DNA of 64,000 bases from Hyalangium versicolor. GTDB lineage: Bacteria; Myxococcota; Myxococcia; Myxococcales; Myxococcaceae. Shown here one piece after another: positions 8,795-17,294 of the stretch. The first letter of the stretch is position 1; the number at the start of each line of letters is the position of its first letter. A program made the translations under genes and the position numbers. The stretch is from contig NZ_JAHXBF010000013.1 of NCBI RefSeq assembly GCF_020103695.1, positions 186,001 through 250,000 on the forward strand, written 5' to 3'. The notes beneath the pieces are model-generated. The model was not told the origin of the DNA. It made no database searches and saw only the letters and a program-made list of their open reading frames with translations.

Positions 8795-9952
8795 TCAGTG
8801 GTGCAGTGGCTCCTTGGGGATTCCCGAATCCTGGGATGTTTCGCCCTGTTTCTCCGGGTGCTGTGGGGCTTGCGGAGCAGGCTCTCCCGTGGCGATGGCG
8901 AGCTCGCGAGCTTCCTGGTCCCACCGGGCGCTGCGCTGATCCTGCACCTTGTGCAGGAGGACCTGCAGCGCCGCGGCGATCGGCAGGGCGAGGACGGCGC
9001 CGAGCACCCCCATCACCATGGCTCCCCCCACGACGACGATGGCGATGAGCAGCGGGTTCATTCGCAGTGTCCGCCGCTGGATGAGCGGCTGGAGCACGTT
9101 GCCCTCGAGTTGTTGATAGAGGAGGAAGAGCCCGAGTGCGATGAGGGCTCGGCGGAAGCCTACGGTGGCGAGCGTGGTGAGGGAGACGGCGATGGCGACC
9201 ACCAGGCTCCCCAGGTACGGGATGAACCCGAGCACCAGGTACATGAGCGCGAGCGCTAGGAAGAAGGGGACGCCCAACGCCCAGGTGATGACGCCTGTCA
9301 CACAGCCACCCAGCGCACAGACGAGGAAGGCGCCCACGAGGTAGCCGCTCACGGCCCGGTTCATCTCCAGCAGCGTCGCGCGGATCTCGGGGCGCCGCTC
9401 CGGCTTGAGCCAGAGCATGGCCTGCTCGAAGAGGGGCTCGCCCGAGAGCAGCCCGAAGACGCTGATGCTGAACACGGTGATGGCCATGATCAGCAGGCCC
9501 ACCGAGGAGCTGAGGACGTCCAGGACGGAGCCCGCGACGCTGGCAGGGAGCCTCAGCAGCTCATGCGCCAGGGAGTCCACCAGGCTGAAGCGCGCATCGA
9601 GGGAGCGCAGCCACTGCGACTCGTTGAGCTGGGTGACGAAGCCTGGGAGCGCCTCGATGAGGTTGCTCACCTGCTCCACCAGCATGGGGACGATCGACAG
9701 CACCATCAACGTGAGCAGCCCCAGCAGCGACAGGACCGTCAGCCCGACGCTCCAGCCGCGCTTGAGCCCGAGGCGCTCGAACAGGCGCACCAGGGGCTCC
9801 ATGGCCAGCGCCAGCATCAGGGAGAGGGCGAGGACCACCAGTAGCGAGCGCAACTGGTAGAGCACGAGCCCCAGCGCGATGATGGCCAGCACGTGCAGGC
9901 CCACGGTCCAGACGGTTCGAGGAGCGACCTGGGAGGGACGGGATGGAGCCAT
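8795..9952 (-). CDS. AI-2E family transporter (UPF0118/TqsA-like)
   Basis: A 385-residue membrane protein with the layout of the AI-2E transporter family: paired N-terminal helices, a long soluble segment, then a C-terminal hydrophobic block with the diagnostic PYLGSLVVAIAVSLTTLA and the EGNVLQPLIQRRTLRMNPLL signature. The ATG at 9952 is chosen over a GTG 21 codons upstream because the family normally starts just before the first helices. The C-terminal tail is Gln/Glu/Pro-rich and hydrophilic. Known of the family: members export AI-2 or act as Na+/H+ antiporters, so the substrate here is open. Confidence 0.85.
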   Translation of the reverse strand: MAPSRPSQVAPRTVWTVGLHVLAIIALGLVLYQLRSLLVVLALSLMLALAMEPLVRLFERLGLKRGWSVGLTVLSLLGLLTLMVLSIVPMLVEQVSNLIEALPGFVTQLNESQWLRSLDARFSLVDSLAHELLRLPASVAGSVLDVLSSSVGLLIMAITVFSISVFGLLSGEPLFEQAMLWLKPERRPEIRATLLEMNRAVSGYLVGAFLVCALGGCVTGVITWALGVPFFLALALMYLVLGFIPYLGSLVVAIAVSLTTLATVGFRRALIALGLFLLYQQLEGNVLQPLIQRRTLRMNPLLIAIVVVGGAMVMGVLGAVLALPIAAALQVLLHKVQDQRSARWDQEARELAIATGEPAPQAPQHPEKQGETSQDSGIPKEPLHH

Positions 9953-10082
9953 GGCGGCCCATAAGGTGGGGACTCGCACCAGGGGTGCATCGGCTCTGTG
10001 GGAGAGAACGTCCACTGGCGCAAGAAATCCAGGCCAGAGCGCTGGCTGGTGGACACTGGCCGCTCTGGAGCATCATCCGCGC

Positions 10083-10874
10083 ATGAGATTCGATTTCACG
10101 GGCAAGACAGTTCTCGTGACAGGGGCATCGATGGGCATCGGCGAGGCGTTCGCCCGGGAGCTGGTGCGGCGCGGCGCGAAGGTGATCCTCGTTGCCCGGA
10201 GCGAGGCCAAGCTGAAGGCACTCGCCGCTGAGCTGGGACCTCAGGCGCACATCGTGGTCGCGGATCTTGCCGCGCCCGGTGCGGCACAGCGTGTGTTCGA
10301 TGCTGTGAAGGCTCAGGAGCTCGAGGTCGATGTCCTCATCAACAACGCGGGCTTCGGCCTGTATGGAAACTTCAGCGCCCTGCCGCTGGCCACCCAGCGC
10401 GAGGTGATCGATCTCAACATCAGCGCCCTCGTGGAGCTGACCTATCTCTTCCTGCCGGGCATCGAGCAGCGGCAGGGAGGCTTCATCCAGCTCGCCTCCA
10501 TCGCTGCGTACTTCCCCGTTCCCTACATGGCGGTGTACGCGGCGACGAAGGCCTTCGTCCTCTCCTTCAGTGAAGCGCTGTGGGCCGAATACCGTTCGAG
10601 AGGAGTGCGCGTGCTTGCGCTATCGCCCGGCCCGACGGAGACGCCCTTCTTCGATCGCGCGGGCGACAAGGGCCCGCCGGGCAAGGCGCGGCCCGAAGAG
10701 GTGGTGAGGCGAGGTCTTGCGGCGTTCGAGGCCGGGCACGCATCGGTGGTGCAGGGCGTGGTCAACAACTTCGTGACCTTCGCCTCGCGGCTGTTGAGAC
10801 GCGAGTTCGTGGTGAAGGTGGGCACGTACGTCACCCGACCGAAGAATCCCGCGTTGCTCATGGGCAAGCTTTGA
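10083..10874 (+). CDS. short-chain dehydrogenase/reductase
   Basis: A 263-residue classical SDR with cofactor motif TGASMGIG (about 13-20), NNAG (NVLINNAGFG region near 87), catalytic Ser in QLASIA and YxxxK in YAATKAF. The ATG at 10083 immediately precedes the first beta strand; an ORF extension upstream lies over the divergent AI-2E promoter region and is not needed. The C-terminal 70 residues contain RRGLAAFEAG, typical of the DltE/YqjQ-like subset. The likely cofactor is NADP(H), because an Arg follows the second strand (LVARSEAKL). The substrate is unknown. Confidence 0.88.
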   Translation: MRFDFTGKTVLVTGASMGIGEAFARELVRRGAKVILVARSEAKLKALAAELGPQAHIVVADLAAPGAAQRVFDAVKAQELEVDVLINNAGFGLYGNFSALPLATQREVIDLNISALVELTYLFLPGIEQRQGGFIQLASIAAYFPVPYMAVYAATKAFVLSFSEALWAEYRSRGVRVLALSPGPTETPFFDRAGDKGPPGKARPEEVVRRGLAAFEAGHASVVQGVVNNFVTFASRLLRREFVVKVGTYVTRPKNPALLMGKL

Positions 10875-10904
10875 GTGCCCAGGAGGAGCTGCGAGGGGTC
10901 TGGT

Positions 10905-11456
10905 TCAGTTCCGCAGCTCGGGCTCGGCCCAATCCTGGGCGCTGAAGCGCCACAAGCGGGTGCCCGATCGCCATTCCTTGGAAGGCAGTCCTGCCTTGCG
11001 CAGGAGGAAGCCGAGGAACTCCTCGGGCTTGGGCAACTGCTGCCACATCTTCGGGATGAACACTCCGCGATGAGTACCCCACTGCAGCAACAGTCCATCC
11101 ACTCCGGGGCGCAGTTTCTCCAGTGCCTCCTCCCGGGAGTGCACCTCAAGACGCTCCAGCGGAGTCAGCAGGCTCACCTCGAAGCGGACCAGATCCAGCT
11201 CGTTGCGCTGGAGCGGGGAGAAGCGCGGATCATTGTGGGCCGCGTTCCGGGCGTTCTGGACCAGATCCTCCCCCAACGACCGGTGGGCTTCGATGCTGCC
11301 GATGCAGCCGCGCAGCTCGCCCCCCTTGCGCAGGGTGACGAAGCAGGCGCCGGGTTCGGCCAGCCAGGGCTCGGAGGGAACCTGGACCTGCGGGCCGTCG
11401 AGGGTCTCCGCCACGGCGGCGCGGGCGAGGGCCAGCAGGGTGACTCCGCGCATCAT
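10905..11456 (-). CDS. AMMECR1 domain protein (AmmeMemoRadiSam protein A)
   Basis: A 183-residue protein matching the AMMECR1 family, with the invariant motif LRGCIGS (region KGGELRGCIGSIEA), NAAHNDPRF, and VEVSLLTPLE-like strand (VRFEVSLLTPLERLEV), followed by GTHRGVFIPKMWQQLP. The start at ATG 11456 overlaps the stop of the MEMO1-family gene by 4 bp (ATGA), which fixes the start and implies co-translation. Known: A and B proteins co-occur with a radical SAM enzyme in the AmmeMemoRadiSam system, and the shared biochemical role is unresolved. No radical SAM gene is adjacent here. Confidence 0.9.
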   Translation of the reverse strand: MMRGVTLLALARAAVAETLDGPQVQVPSEPWLAEPGACFVTLRKGGELRGCIGSIEAHRSLGEDLVQNARNAAHNDPRFSPLQRNELDLVRFEVSLLTPLERLEVHSREEALEKLRPGVDGLLLQWGTHRGVFIPKMWQQLPKPEEFLGFLLRKAGLPSKEWRSGTRLWRFSAQDWAEPELRN

Positions 11457-12259
11457 GCGGTCTCCTGGGGCGTGTTGAAGGCGAAGGCTCCGTAGCCGAC
11501 CACCCGCGAGCGGTCCCCCGCCGTATCTCCCGAGTTGCGCAGGTCGAGTTCCTCGGCGCGCAGGCCACGGCGCCGGGCCGCGAGCAACAGGCCCGTCACC
11601 GGGATGGCTCCACACGCTTGATCGGTGTCCAGGTGCTCCGCGTCGAATGCGAGGATGCGGTCGGCCGTTTCACGGTCCACCGCGCGCGCCTCGTCGTAGG
11701 GGAGGTAGTGAGAGAGGTCCGAGCTGATGAGGATGAGCGTCTCGTCGCCATCCCAGAGTTGATCGATCACCTCGGCCACCTGCGTGGCGCTGGCGGAGCC
11801 CACCACGAGTGGCACTACGGGCACTCCCGGCAGCACTCTCTGGAGGAAGGGGAACTGCACCTCCAGGGAGTGCTCCTGGGCGTGGGCTCGGGCAGAAGTC
11901 GTGACCTGGGGGAGACGGGCCACGGCGGCGGCTCCCTCCGTGCTCACGGGAAGGACGCCGAGTGGAGTCTGCAGCCCCTCGGCATCGGGCAGCGCCAGGC
12001 CTCGGAACGGGACGCGGTGGGCGGGCCCCAGCAGTACCACGCGGCGGATGTGAGAGGCCGCGCCGAGCAGCCGCGCATAGGCGGACGCGGCGATCGGGCC
12101 CGAGTACACATAGCCAGCGTGGGGAACGACGAGCGCCTTGGGGCTCTGCACCGCGGGCTTGGGAGCCTCAGCGAGCAGGCGATCCACCGTTGCGGCGAGT
12201 TGCTGGGGATCTCCGGGGTAGAAGGCTCCGGCCACGGCTGCGGGACGTACCTGGGGCAT
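11453..12259 (-). CDS. MEMO1 family protein (AmmeMemoRadiSam protein B)
   Basis: A 268-residue protein with the MEMO1 core: VVPHAGYVYSGPIAA (metal-ligand His), LLGPAHRVPF (second His), EHSLEVQFPFLQ, SSDLSHYLPY, and the conserved Cys before PVTGLL (ACGAIPVTG). Known of the family: these proteins adopt the nonhaem iron dioxygenase (LigB-like) fold, and human MEMO1 binds iron or copper through His/His/Cys. All three candidate ligands are present here. It is the first gene of a two-gene operon with AMMECR1 and is divergent from the MFE-2-like gene, with a 189-bp gap. Confidence 0.9.
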   Translation of the reverse strand: MPQVRPAAVAGAFYPGDPQQLAATVDRLLAEAPKPAVQSPKALVVPHAGYVYSGPIAASAYARLLGAASHIRRVVLLGPAHRVPFRGLALPDAEGLQTPLGVLPVSTEGAAAVARLPQVTTSARAHAQEHSLEVQFPFLQRVLPGVPVVPLVVGSASATQVAEVIDQLWDGDETLILISSDLSHYLPYDEARAVDRETADRILAFDAEHLDTDQACGAIPVTGLLLAARRRGLRAEELDLRNSGDTAGDRSRVVGYGAFAFNTPQETA

Positions 12260-12448
12260 ACGGCTTCCAACCTCCTACAGGCTCGGATTCTTCCTCCCCG
12301 AGCATACAGCGGCCGAGGGGGCGCTCCGTGAGGATGCACCGCGCCATGCTGGATTCACCTGGGGTGGAATTCCCGCCCGGGGGACCTCTGGGTTGACGGG
12401 TGCTGGAGGCGCTGTCAGAACGGTCCTGACGCATTGACAGGAGAATCA

Positions 12449-15049
12449 ATGTCCGACGCGCTTCGCTTCGACGGAAGGGTCGCCATCGTCACCGGCGCCG
12501 GTCAGGGCCTGGGCCGTGCTCACGCGCTGCTGCTGGCCAGCCGTGGAGCCCGGGTGGTGGTCAATGATCTGGGAGGCACCTCGACGGGAGGCGGCAAGAG
12601 TTCGGAGGCCGCCGACAAGGTGGTGGCCGAGATCAAGGCCGCGGGCGGCGAGGCCGTGGCCAACTACGACTCGGTGGAGGACGGGGCGAAGATCGTCCAG
12701 TCGGCGTTGGACCACTTCAAGCGGGTGGACATCGTCATCAACAACGCGGGCATCCTGCGAGACACCACCTTCCACAAGATGAGTGAGCAGGACTGGGAGC
12801 TCATCTACCGCGTCCACCTGCTGGGCGCGTTCCGCGTCACCCACGCCGCCTGGCCCCACCTGCGCGAGGCGGGTTATGGCCGGGTCCTCTTCACCGCGTC
12901 CGCGGCCGGCATCTACGGCAACTTCGGCCAGGCCAACTACAGCATGGCGAAGCTGGGCCTCGTGGGGTTGGCCAAGACGCTGGCGCTCGAGGGAGCCAAG
13001 AAGAACGTCCGCGTCAACGTGATCGCTCCGCTGGCGGGCTCGCGCCTCACCGAGACGATCCTCCCGAAGGAAGTCACCGACGCGCTCAAGCCGGAGTACG
13101 TGAGCCCGCTGGTGGCCCTGCTGTGCCACGAGAGCTGCGAGGAGAACGGCGCGCTGTTCGAGGTGGGCGGCGGCTTCCTGTCGAAGCTGCGCTGGCAGCG
13201 CACCGAGGGCGTGCGGTTCAAGCTGGGGCGCAACATCACCCCCGAGCTCGTCCAGAGTCACTGGGAGCAGATCACCGGTTTCGAGAAGGCCACCTTCCCA
13301 GTGGATGTCACCGAGGCCTTCCAGCCGGTGATGGAGAACCTGGGTACCAAGAGCCACGGGGGCAACGAGTTCATCGATGTGGACGCGGCCCTGGGCTACG
13401 AGCTGCCTCCCGTCACCACGTCGTATGACGAGCGCGATCTGTCCCTGTATGCCCTGGGAGTGGGCGCGGCGCGCGATCCGCTCAACCCGAAGGAGCTGCG
13501 GTTCGTCTACGAGAACCACGGCGAGGGTTTCCAGCCGCTGCCCAGCTATGCCGTGGTCCCGGCGGTGAACGCCGTGCTCAAGCTGGTGGCCGAGGGCAAG
13601 CAGGCTCCCGGGCTGAACTACGGGCTGGATCGCGTGCTGCACGGCGAGCAGTACACCGAGTTGCTCCGGCCGCTGCCTCCGCACGCGAAGCTGCGCCACC
13701 ATGCGCGCGTCAAGGACATCTTCGACAAGGGCAAGAACGCGCTGGTCGTCACGGAGATCCGCACCTCCGATGCGGCGAGCGGCGAGGAGCTGGTCCGCAA
13801 CGAGATGACGATCTTCGTGCGCGGTGCCGGTGGCTGGGGCGGAGACCGGGGGCCCTCGAGCGACATCAACACCCCGCCGGATCGGGCTCCGGACGCGGTG
13901 ATCACCGAGAAGACCAGCGAGAACCAGGCGCTGATCTACCGGTTGTCCGGGGACTGGAACCCGCTGCACGCGGATCCCGAGTTCGCCGGGGCGTTCGGGT
14001 TCCCCAAGCCGATCCTCCACGGTCTGTGCACCTTCGGCCACGTGACGCGGCATGTGCTCCAGAGCTTTCGGGACAGCGATGCCCGGTACTTCAAGAGCAT
14101 CAAGGTCCGTTTCGCCGAGTCCGTGTTCCCCGGCGAGACGCTGCAGACCGAGATGTGGAAGGAGTCCGACTCGCGGATCGTGCTGCGCTGCAAGGTGGTC
14201 GAACGGAACAAGGTCGTGATCAGCAATGCGGCCATCGAGCTGCACACGGAGCTTCCCAAGGCCGGTGCGGCTCCCAAAGCCGAGGCCCAGGCTCCCTCCG
14301 CTGCTCAGGCCGCGGACTCGGGCAGCCCGAGTGCCGCCGTGTTCGCCGCCATCGGCCGCTACGTGGAGAAGCACCCGGAGCTGGTGACCAAGGTGGGCAA
14401 CGTCTACCTGTTCAAGCTCAGCAGCCCGGACAGCGCCTGGACGCTGGATCTCAAGAACGGGCAGGGGAGCGTGACGCAGGGCGCGGTGGGCAAGGCCGAC
14501 TGCATCCTGGACCTGGCGGACTCCGACTTCATGGCGATGACCTCGGGCAAGGCCGATCCGCAGAAGCTCTACTTCGGCGGCAAGCTGAAGATCTCCGGCA
14601 ACCTCATGGCCTCGCAGAAGCTGAACTTCCTCACGAAGCTCGATCCTCGTGAGGTGGCAGGGGCTTCCGGAGCCGCCGCGAAGGCCGAGGCTCCGAAGAC
14701 GGAGGCAGCCACGAGCAGCGGGCCGGCTTTGGCTCCTGCCATCTTCAAGGCCCTGCAGGAGCGCCTGGCGAAGAGCCCCGAGCTGGCCGCCGAGGTTGCC
14801 GCCCTCATCCAGTTCAAGCTCACCTCTCCCGAGGGGGCCTGGGCCGTGGATCTCCGCTCCGCGCCGGGCAGCGTGTCCGAGGGCACGCAGGCCGGGGCTA
14901 CCACCACGCTGACGCTGGCGGACGAGGATCTGCAGGCGCTGGCACGGGGAGCGGTGACGGCTCGGGAGCTGTTCCAGCGGAGCCGGCTGCGGGTGGACGG
15001 GGACGTGCAGGTCGCCCACCGGCTGGGGTTCCTCAAGCATCTGATCTGA
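12449..15049 (+). CDS. MFE-2-like multifunctional enzyme: SDR + hydratase 2 + two SCP2 domains
   Basis: An 866-residue fusion. Residues 1-300 are an SDR closely matching the 3-hydroxyacyl-CoA dehydrogenase of peroxisomal MFE-2/HSD17B4 (TGAGQGLG; NNAG; Ser in TASAAG; NYSMAK). Residues about 310-610 are a double hot-dog enoyl-CoA hydratase 2 with the catalytic block RLSGDWNPLHADP and PILHGLC. Two SCP2 sterol-carrier domains follow at about 628-733 and 761-866, joined by Ala/Lys/Glu-rich linkers. Human MFE-2 has the same order but only one SCP2 domain. Predicted role: hydration and dehydrogenation of 2-enoyl-CoA in oxidation of branched or steroid-side-chain acyl-CoA. The RBS ACAGGAG precedes ATG 12449. 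The thiolase for the last step follows. Confidence 0.9.
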   Translation: MSDALRFDGRVAIVTGAGQGLGRAHALLLASRGARVVVNDLGGTSTGGGKSSEAADKVVAEIKAAGGEAVANYDSVEDGAKIVQSALDHFKRVDIVINNAGILRDTTFHKMSEQDWELIYRVHLLGAFRVTHAAWPHLREAGYGRVLFTASAAGIYGNFGQANYSMAKLGLVGLAKTLALEGAKKNVRVNVIAPLAGSRLTETILPKEVTDALKPEYVSPLVALLCHESCEENGALFEVGGGFLSKLRWQRTEGVRFKLGRNITPELVQSHWEQITGFEKATFPVDVTEAFQPVMENLGTKSHGGNEFIDVDAALGYELPPVTTSYDERDLSLYALGVGAARDPLNPKELRFVYENHGEGFQPLPSYAVVPAVNAVLKLVAEGKQAPGLNYGLDRVLHGEQYTELLRPLPPHAKLRHHARVKDIFDKGKNALVVTEIRTSDAASGEELVRNEMTIFVRGAGGWGGDRGPSSDINTPPDRAPDAVITEKTSENQALIYRLSGDWNPLHADPEFAGAFGFPKPILHGLCTFGHVTRHVLQSFRDSDARYFKSIKVRFAESVFPGETLQTEMWKESDSRIVLRCKVVERNKVVISNAAIELHTELPKAGAAPKAEAQAPSAAQAADSGSPSAAVFAAIGRYVEKHPELVTKVGNVYLFKLSSPDSAWTLDLKNGQGSVTQGAVGKADCILDLADSDFMAMTSGKADPQKLYFGGKLKISGNLMASQKLNFLTKLDPREVAGASGAAAKAEAPKTEAATSSGPALAPAIFKALQERLAKSPELAAEVAALIQFKLTSPEGAWAVDLRSAPGSVSEGTQAGATTTLTLADEDLQALARGAVTARELFQRSRLRVDGDVQVAHRLGFLKHLI

Positions 15050-15075
15050 CGCGCATCACGAAGGAGAGACGAGTC

Positions 15076-16254
15076 ATGGGTCGTCGAGTCAATGTCGCCG
15101 GGGTTGGCATGATCAAGTTCGCCAAGCCGGGGGCGAGCGAGGAGTACGACGTGATGGCGTCGAAGGCCGCGACCGCGGCGCTCCAGGACGCCGGGGTGCG
15201 GTACGACGAGATCGAACAGGCCTTCGTCGGGTACGTGTACGGCGACAGCACCTGCGGCCAACGTGCCGTGTACGGGCTGGGCCTGACGGGCATCCCAGTC
15301 ATCAACGTGAACAACAACTGCTCGACGGGCTCCACGGCGCTGTACCTGGCGCGGCAGGCCATAGAGGGTGGGCTGGCCGAGTGCGTCCTGGCGCTCGGGT
15401 TCGAGAAGATGGAGAAGGGCGCGCTGGGCGCGAAGTATGACGACCGCGTGAACCCGGTGGAGCGGCACGTGGACGTGCTGAACCGGACGCAGGGCTTTGC
15501 CAGCGGGCCCATGACGGCGCAGATGTTCGGCGGCGCGGGCCGCGAGTACCGCTGGAAGTACGGCACGAAGCGCGAGACGTTCGCGAAGATCTCCGAGAAG
15601 GCGCGCAAGCACGCCGCGAAGAACCCGTACGCGCTCTTCAACCAGCCGCTCACGGTGGAGGAAGTCCTCGCCTCGGAGGAGGTGTTCGATCCGCTGACCC
15701 GCTTCCAGTGCTGCCCGCCCACGTGCGGGGCGGCGGCGGCGGTGCTGTGCTCGGATGAGTTCGCCCGCAAGCACAACCTGTCCCGGCCCGTGTACATCGC
15801 GGCGCAGTCGATGACCACGGATCTGCCCTCGAGCTTCGAGGAGAGTATGATCAAGATGGTCGGCTTTGACATGTCGGCCAAGGCCGCGAAGCAGCTCTAC
15901 GAGAAGGCCGGAGTCGGCCCGGAAGACGTGGACGTGGTGGAACTGCACGACTGCTTCACGGCGAACGAGCTGCTCACCTACGAGGCCATCGGCCTGTGCA
16001 AGGAGGGCGAGGCCGAGAAGTTCATCTGGGACGGGGACAACACCTACGGCGGGAAGTTCGTCACCAACCCGTCGGGCGGGCTGCTCTCCAAGGGCCATCC
16101 GCTGGGCGCGACGGGCCTGGCCCAGTGCACCGAGCTGGTGTGGCACCTCCGTGGACAGGCCGAGCAGCGCCAGGTGGAGAACGCCCGCGTGGCGCTCCAG
16201 CACAACCTGGGGCTGGGCGGCGCCTGCGTCATGACTCTCTACCGCCGCGACTGA
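15076..16254 (+). CDS. SCP-x type thiolase / lipid-transfer protein
   Basis: A 392-residue thiolase-superfamily protein of the SCP-x branch. It has the nucleophile motif NNNCSTGSTALYLA (Cys about residue 82), VVELHDCFTANELLTYE (His/Asp region near 293) and the C-terminal NPSGGLLSKGHPLGATG. It lies 26 bp downstream of the MFE-2-like gene with a clear RBS (GAAGGAGAG), so the two are an operon supplying hydratase, dehydrogenase and thiolytic cleavage. In animals SCP-x carries its own SCP2 domain. Here the SCP2 modules are on the partner protein. Preferred substrates are probably 2-methyl-branched or sterol-derived 3-ketoacyl-CoAs (inference from the family). Confidence 0.92.
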   Translation: MGRRVNVAGVGMIKFAKPGASEEYDVMASKAATAALQDAGVRYDEIEQAFVGYVYGDSTCGQRAVYGLGLTGIPVINVNNNCSTGSTALYLARQAIEGGLAECVLALGFEKMEKGALGAKYDDRVNPVERHVDVLNRTQGFASGPMTAQMFGGAGREYRWKYGTKRETFAKISEKARKHAAKNPYALFNQPLTVEEVLASEEVFDPLTRFQCCPPTCGAAAAVLCSDEFARKHNLSRPVYIAAQSMTTDLPSSFEESMIKMVGFDMSAKAAKQLYEKAGVGPEDVDVVELHDCFTANELLTYEAIGLCKEGEAEKFIWDGDNTYGGKFVTNPSGGLLSKGHPLGATGLAQCTELVWHLRGQAEQRQVENARVALQHNLGLGGACVMTLYRRD

Positions 16255-16344
16255 GCCTCGGCTCGTGGGCTCGGACTGTTGTCCTATGCTCGGCGGCTTC
16301 ATCGCTCTTGCTCAACGGGCGCTCAGGCCCGGGAGGTGTCTCGC

Positions 16345-17220
16345 ATGCTTCGCTCTGGAACCGGTGAAGGTCGGCGCTCGTGGGAGGGCGGTCTTGTCCT
16401 GGCCCTCGCCCTGCTGTCCACGCACGCTGTCGCGCAGGGGGCCTCGAAGACGGAGGAGTTCTTCGGCAAGGCGGAGGTTTCCCGCCAGGTGGAGTTCCAC
16501 GAGAAGGGCTGCAAGAAGGGCGACGCGGGCGAGTGCTTCAATCTGGCCCTGGCCTTTCAACAGGGGATCGGAGGGTTGACCAAGGACGAAGCTCGCGCGG
16601 CGACCTTCTTCCAGAAGGCGTGCGACAAGGGTCACCTGGACGCCTGCAACAACTTGGGCATTGCCTATGCGGAAGGCCAGGGCGTCATGCGGGATCCGAA
16701 GCAGGCCGTGGCCCTCTTCGAGAAGACCTGCAAGGCCAACGACGCGAAGGGCTGCTTCAACATGGGTCTGGCTTACTCGACGGGGATCATCGGGACGCAG
16801 GACCCGGAGCGCGCCGCCTCCTTCTACGAGAAGGCCTGCAACAAGGGGCATGCGGAGGGCTGCTTCAGCCTGGGGCTCTCATACTCGCGCGGCAACGGAG
16901 TGACGGGGAGCGCCGAGCGGGCCGCCACCTTCTTCAACAAGGGCTGCGAGGCCGGGAGCATGTCGGCTTGCAGCTCCCTGGGCGTGGCCTTCATGACGGG
17001 AAACGGCGTGACGAAGGATCCGAAGCGTGCCGCCTCTCTCTTCGAGAAGTCCTGTAACGCGGCCATGCCGGGAGGATGTCTCAACCTCGGCTATGCGAGC
17101 CTGCAAGGCAACGGGGTGGAGAAGAACGTGGAGCGCGCCAAGTCCCTCTTCACGCGCGCCTGCGATCTCGGCCTGCGCCCCGCGTGTGATGCGTACCGGC
17201 GCGCCTTGAAGGCGCCCTGA
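16345..17220 (+). CDS. secreted Sel1-repeat protein
   Basis: A 291-residue protein starting at ATG 16345 with GGGAGG upstream; the longer TTG-started frame is not needed. A signal peptide (hydrophobic LVLALALLSTHAVAQ) is followed by about seven Sel1-like repeats of roughly 36 residues. Each repeat has the form A-x2-F-x-K-x-C-x3-G-x2-x-x-C-x-x-L-G-x-x-Y-x2-G, with two Cys per repeat (for example CDKGHLDACNNLGIAYAEG). The paired cysteines, one per helix, are typical of disulphide-bonded secreted Sel1 proteins such as Hcp-like beta-lactamase-fold-free proteins of Helicobacter. The role is probably protein-protein interaction in the periplasm or outside. Confidence 0.85.
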   Translation: MLRSGTGEGRRSWEGGLVLALALLSTHAVAQGASKTEEFFGKAEVSRQVEFHEKGCKKGDAGECFNLALAFQQGIGGLTKDEARAATFFQKACDKGHLDACNNLGIAYAEGQGVMRDPKQAVALFEKTCKANDAKGCFNMGLAYSTGIIGTQDPERAASFYEKACNKGHAEGCFSLGLSYSRGNGVTGSAERAATFFNKGCEAGSMSACSSLGVAFMTGNGVTKDPKRAASLFEKSCNAAMPGGCLNLGYASLQGNGVEKNVERAKSLFTRACDLGLRPACDAYRRALKAP

Positions 17221-17294
17221 GCCGACAGCCGAGCCCGTTGCGCCTCACACGGTGCTACCTTCCGGTGCCGCGGCACCAACGGGAGGAGTCATCC

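Noticed and set aside
12393..12421. TTGACG as a -35 box for the MFE-2-like gene
   Set aside because: No acceptable -10 at the right distance, so I did not annotate a promoter.
12446..15040. An 864-codon frame on the minus strand
   Set aside because: Antisense shadow of the MFE-2-like gene caused by high GC3. No motifs and no RBS.
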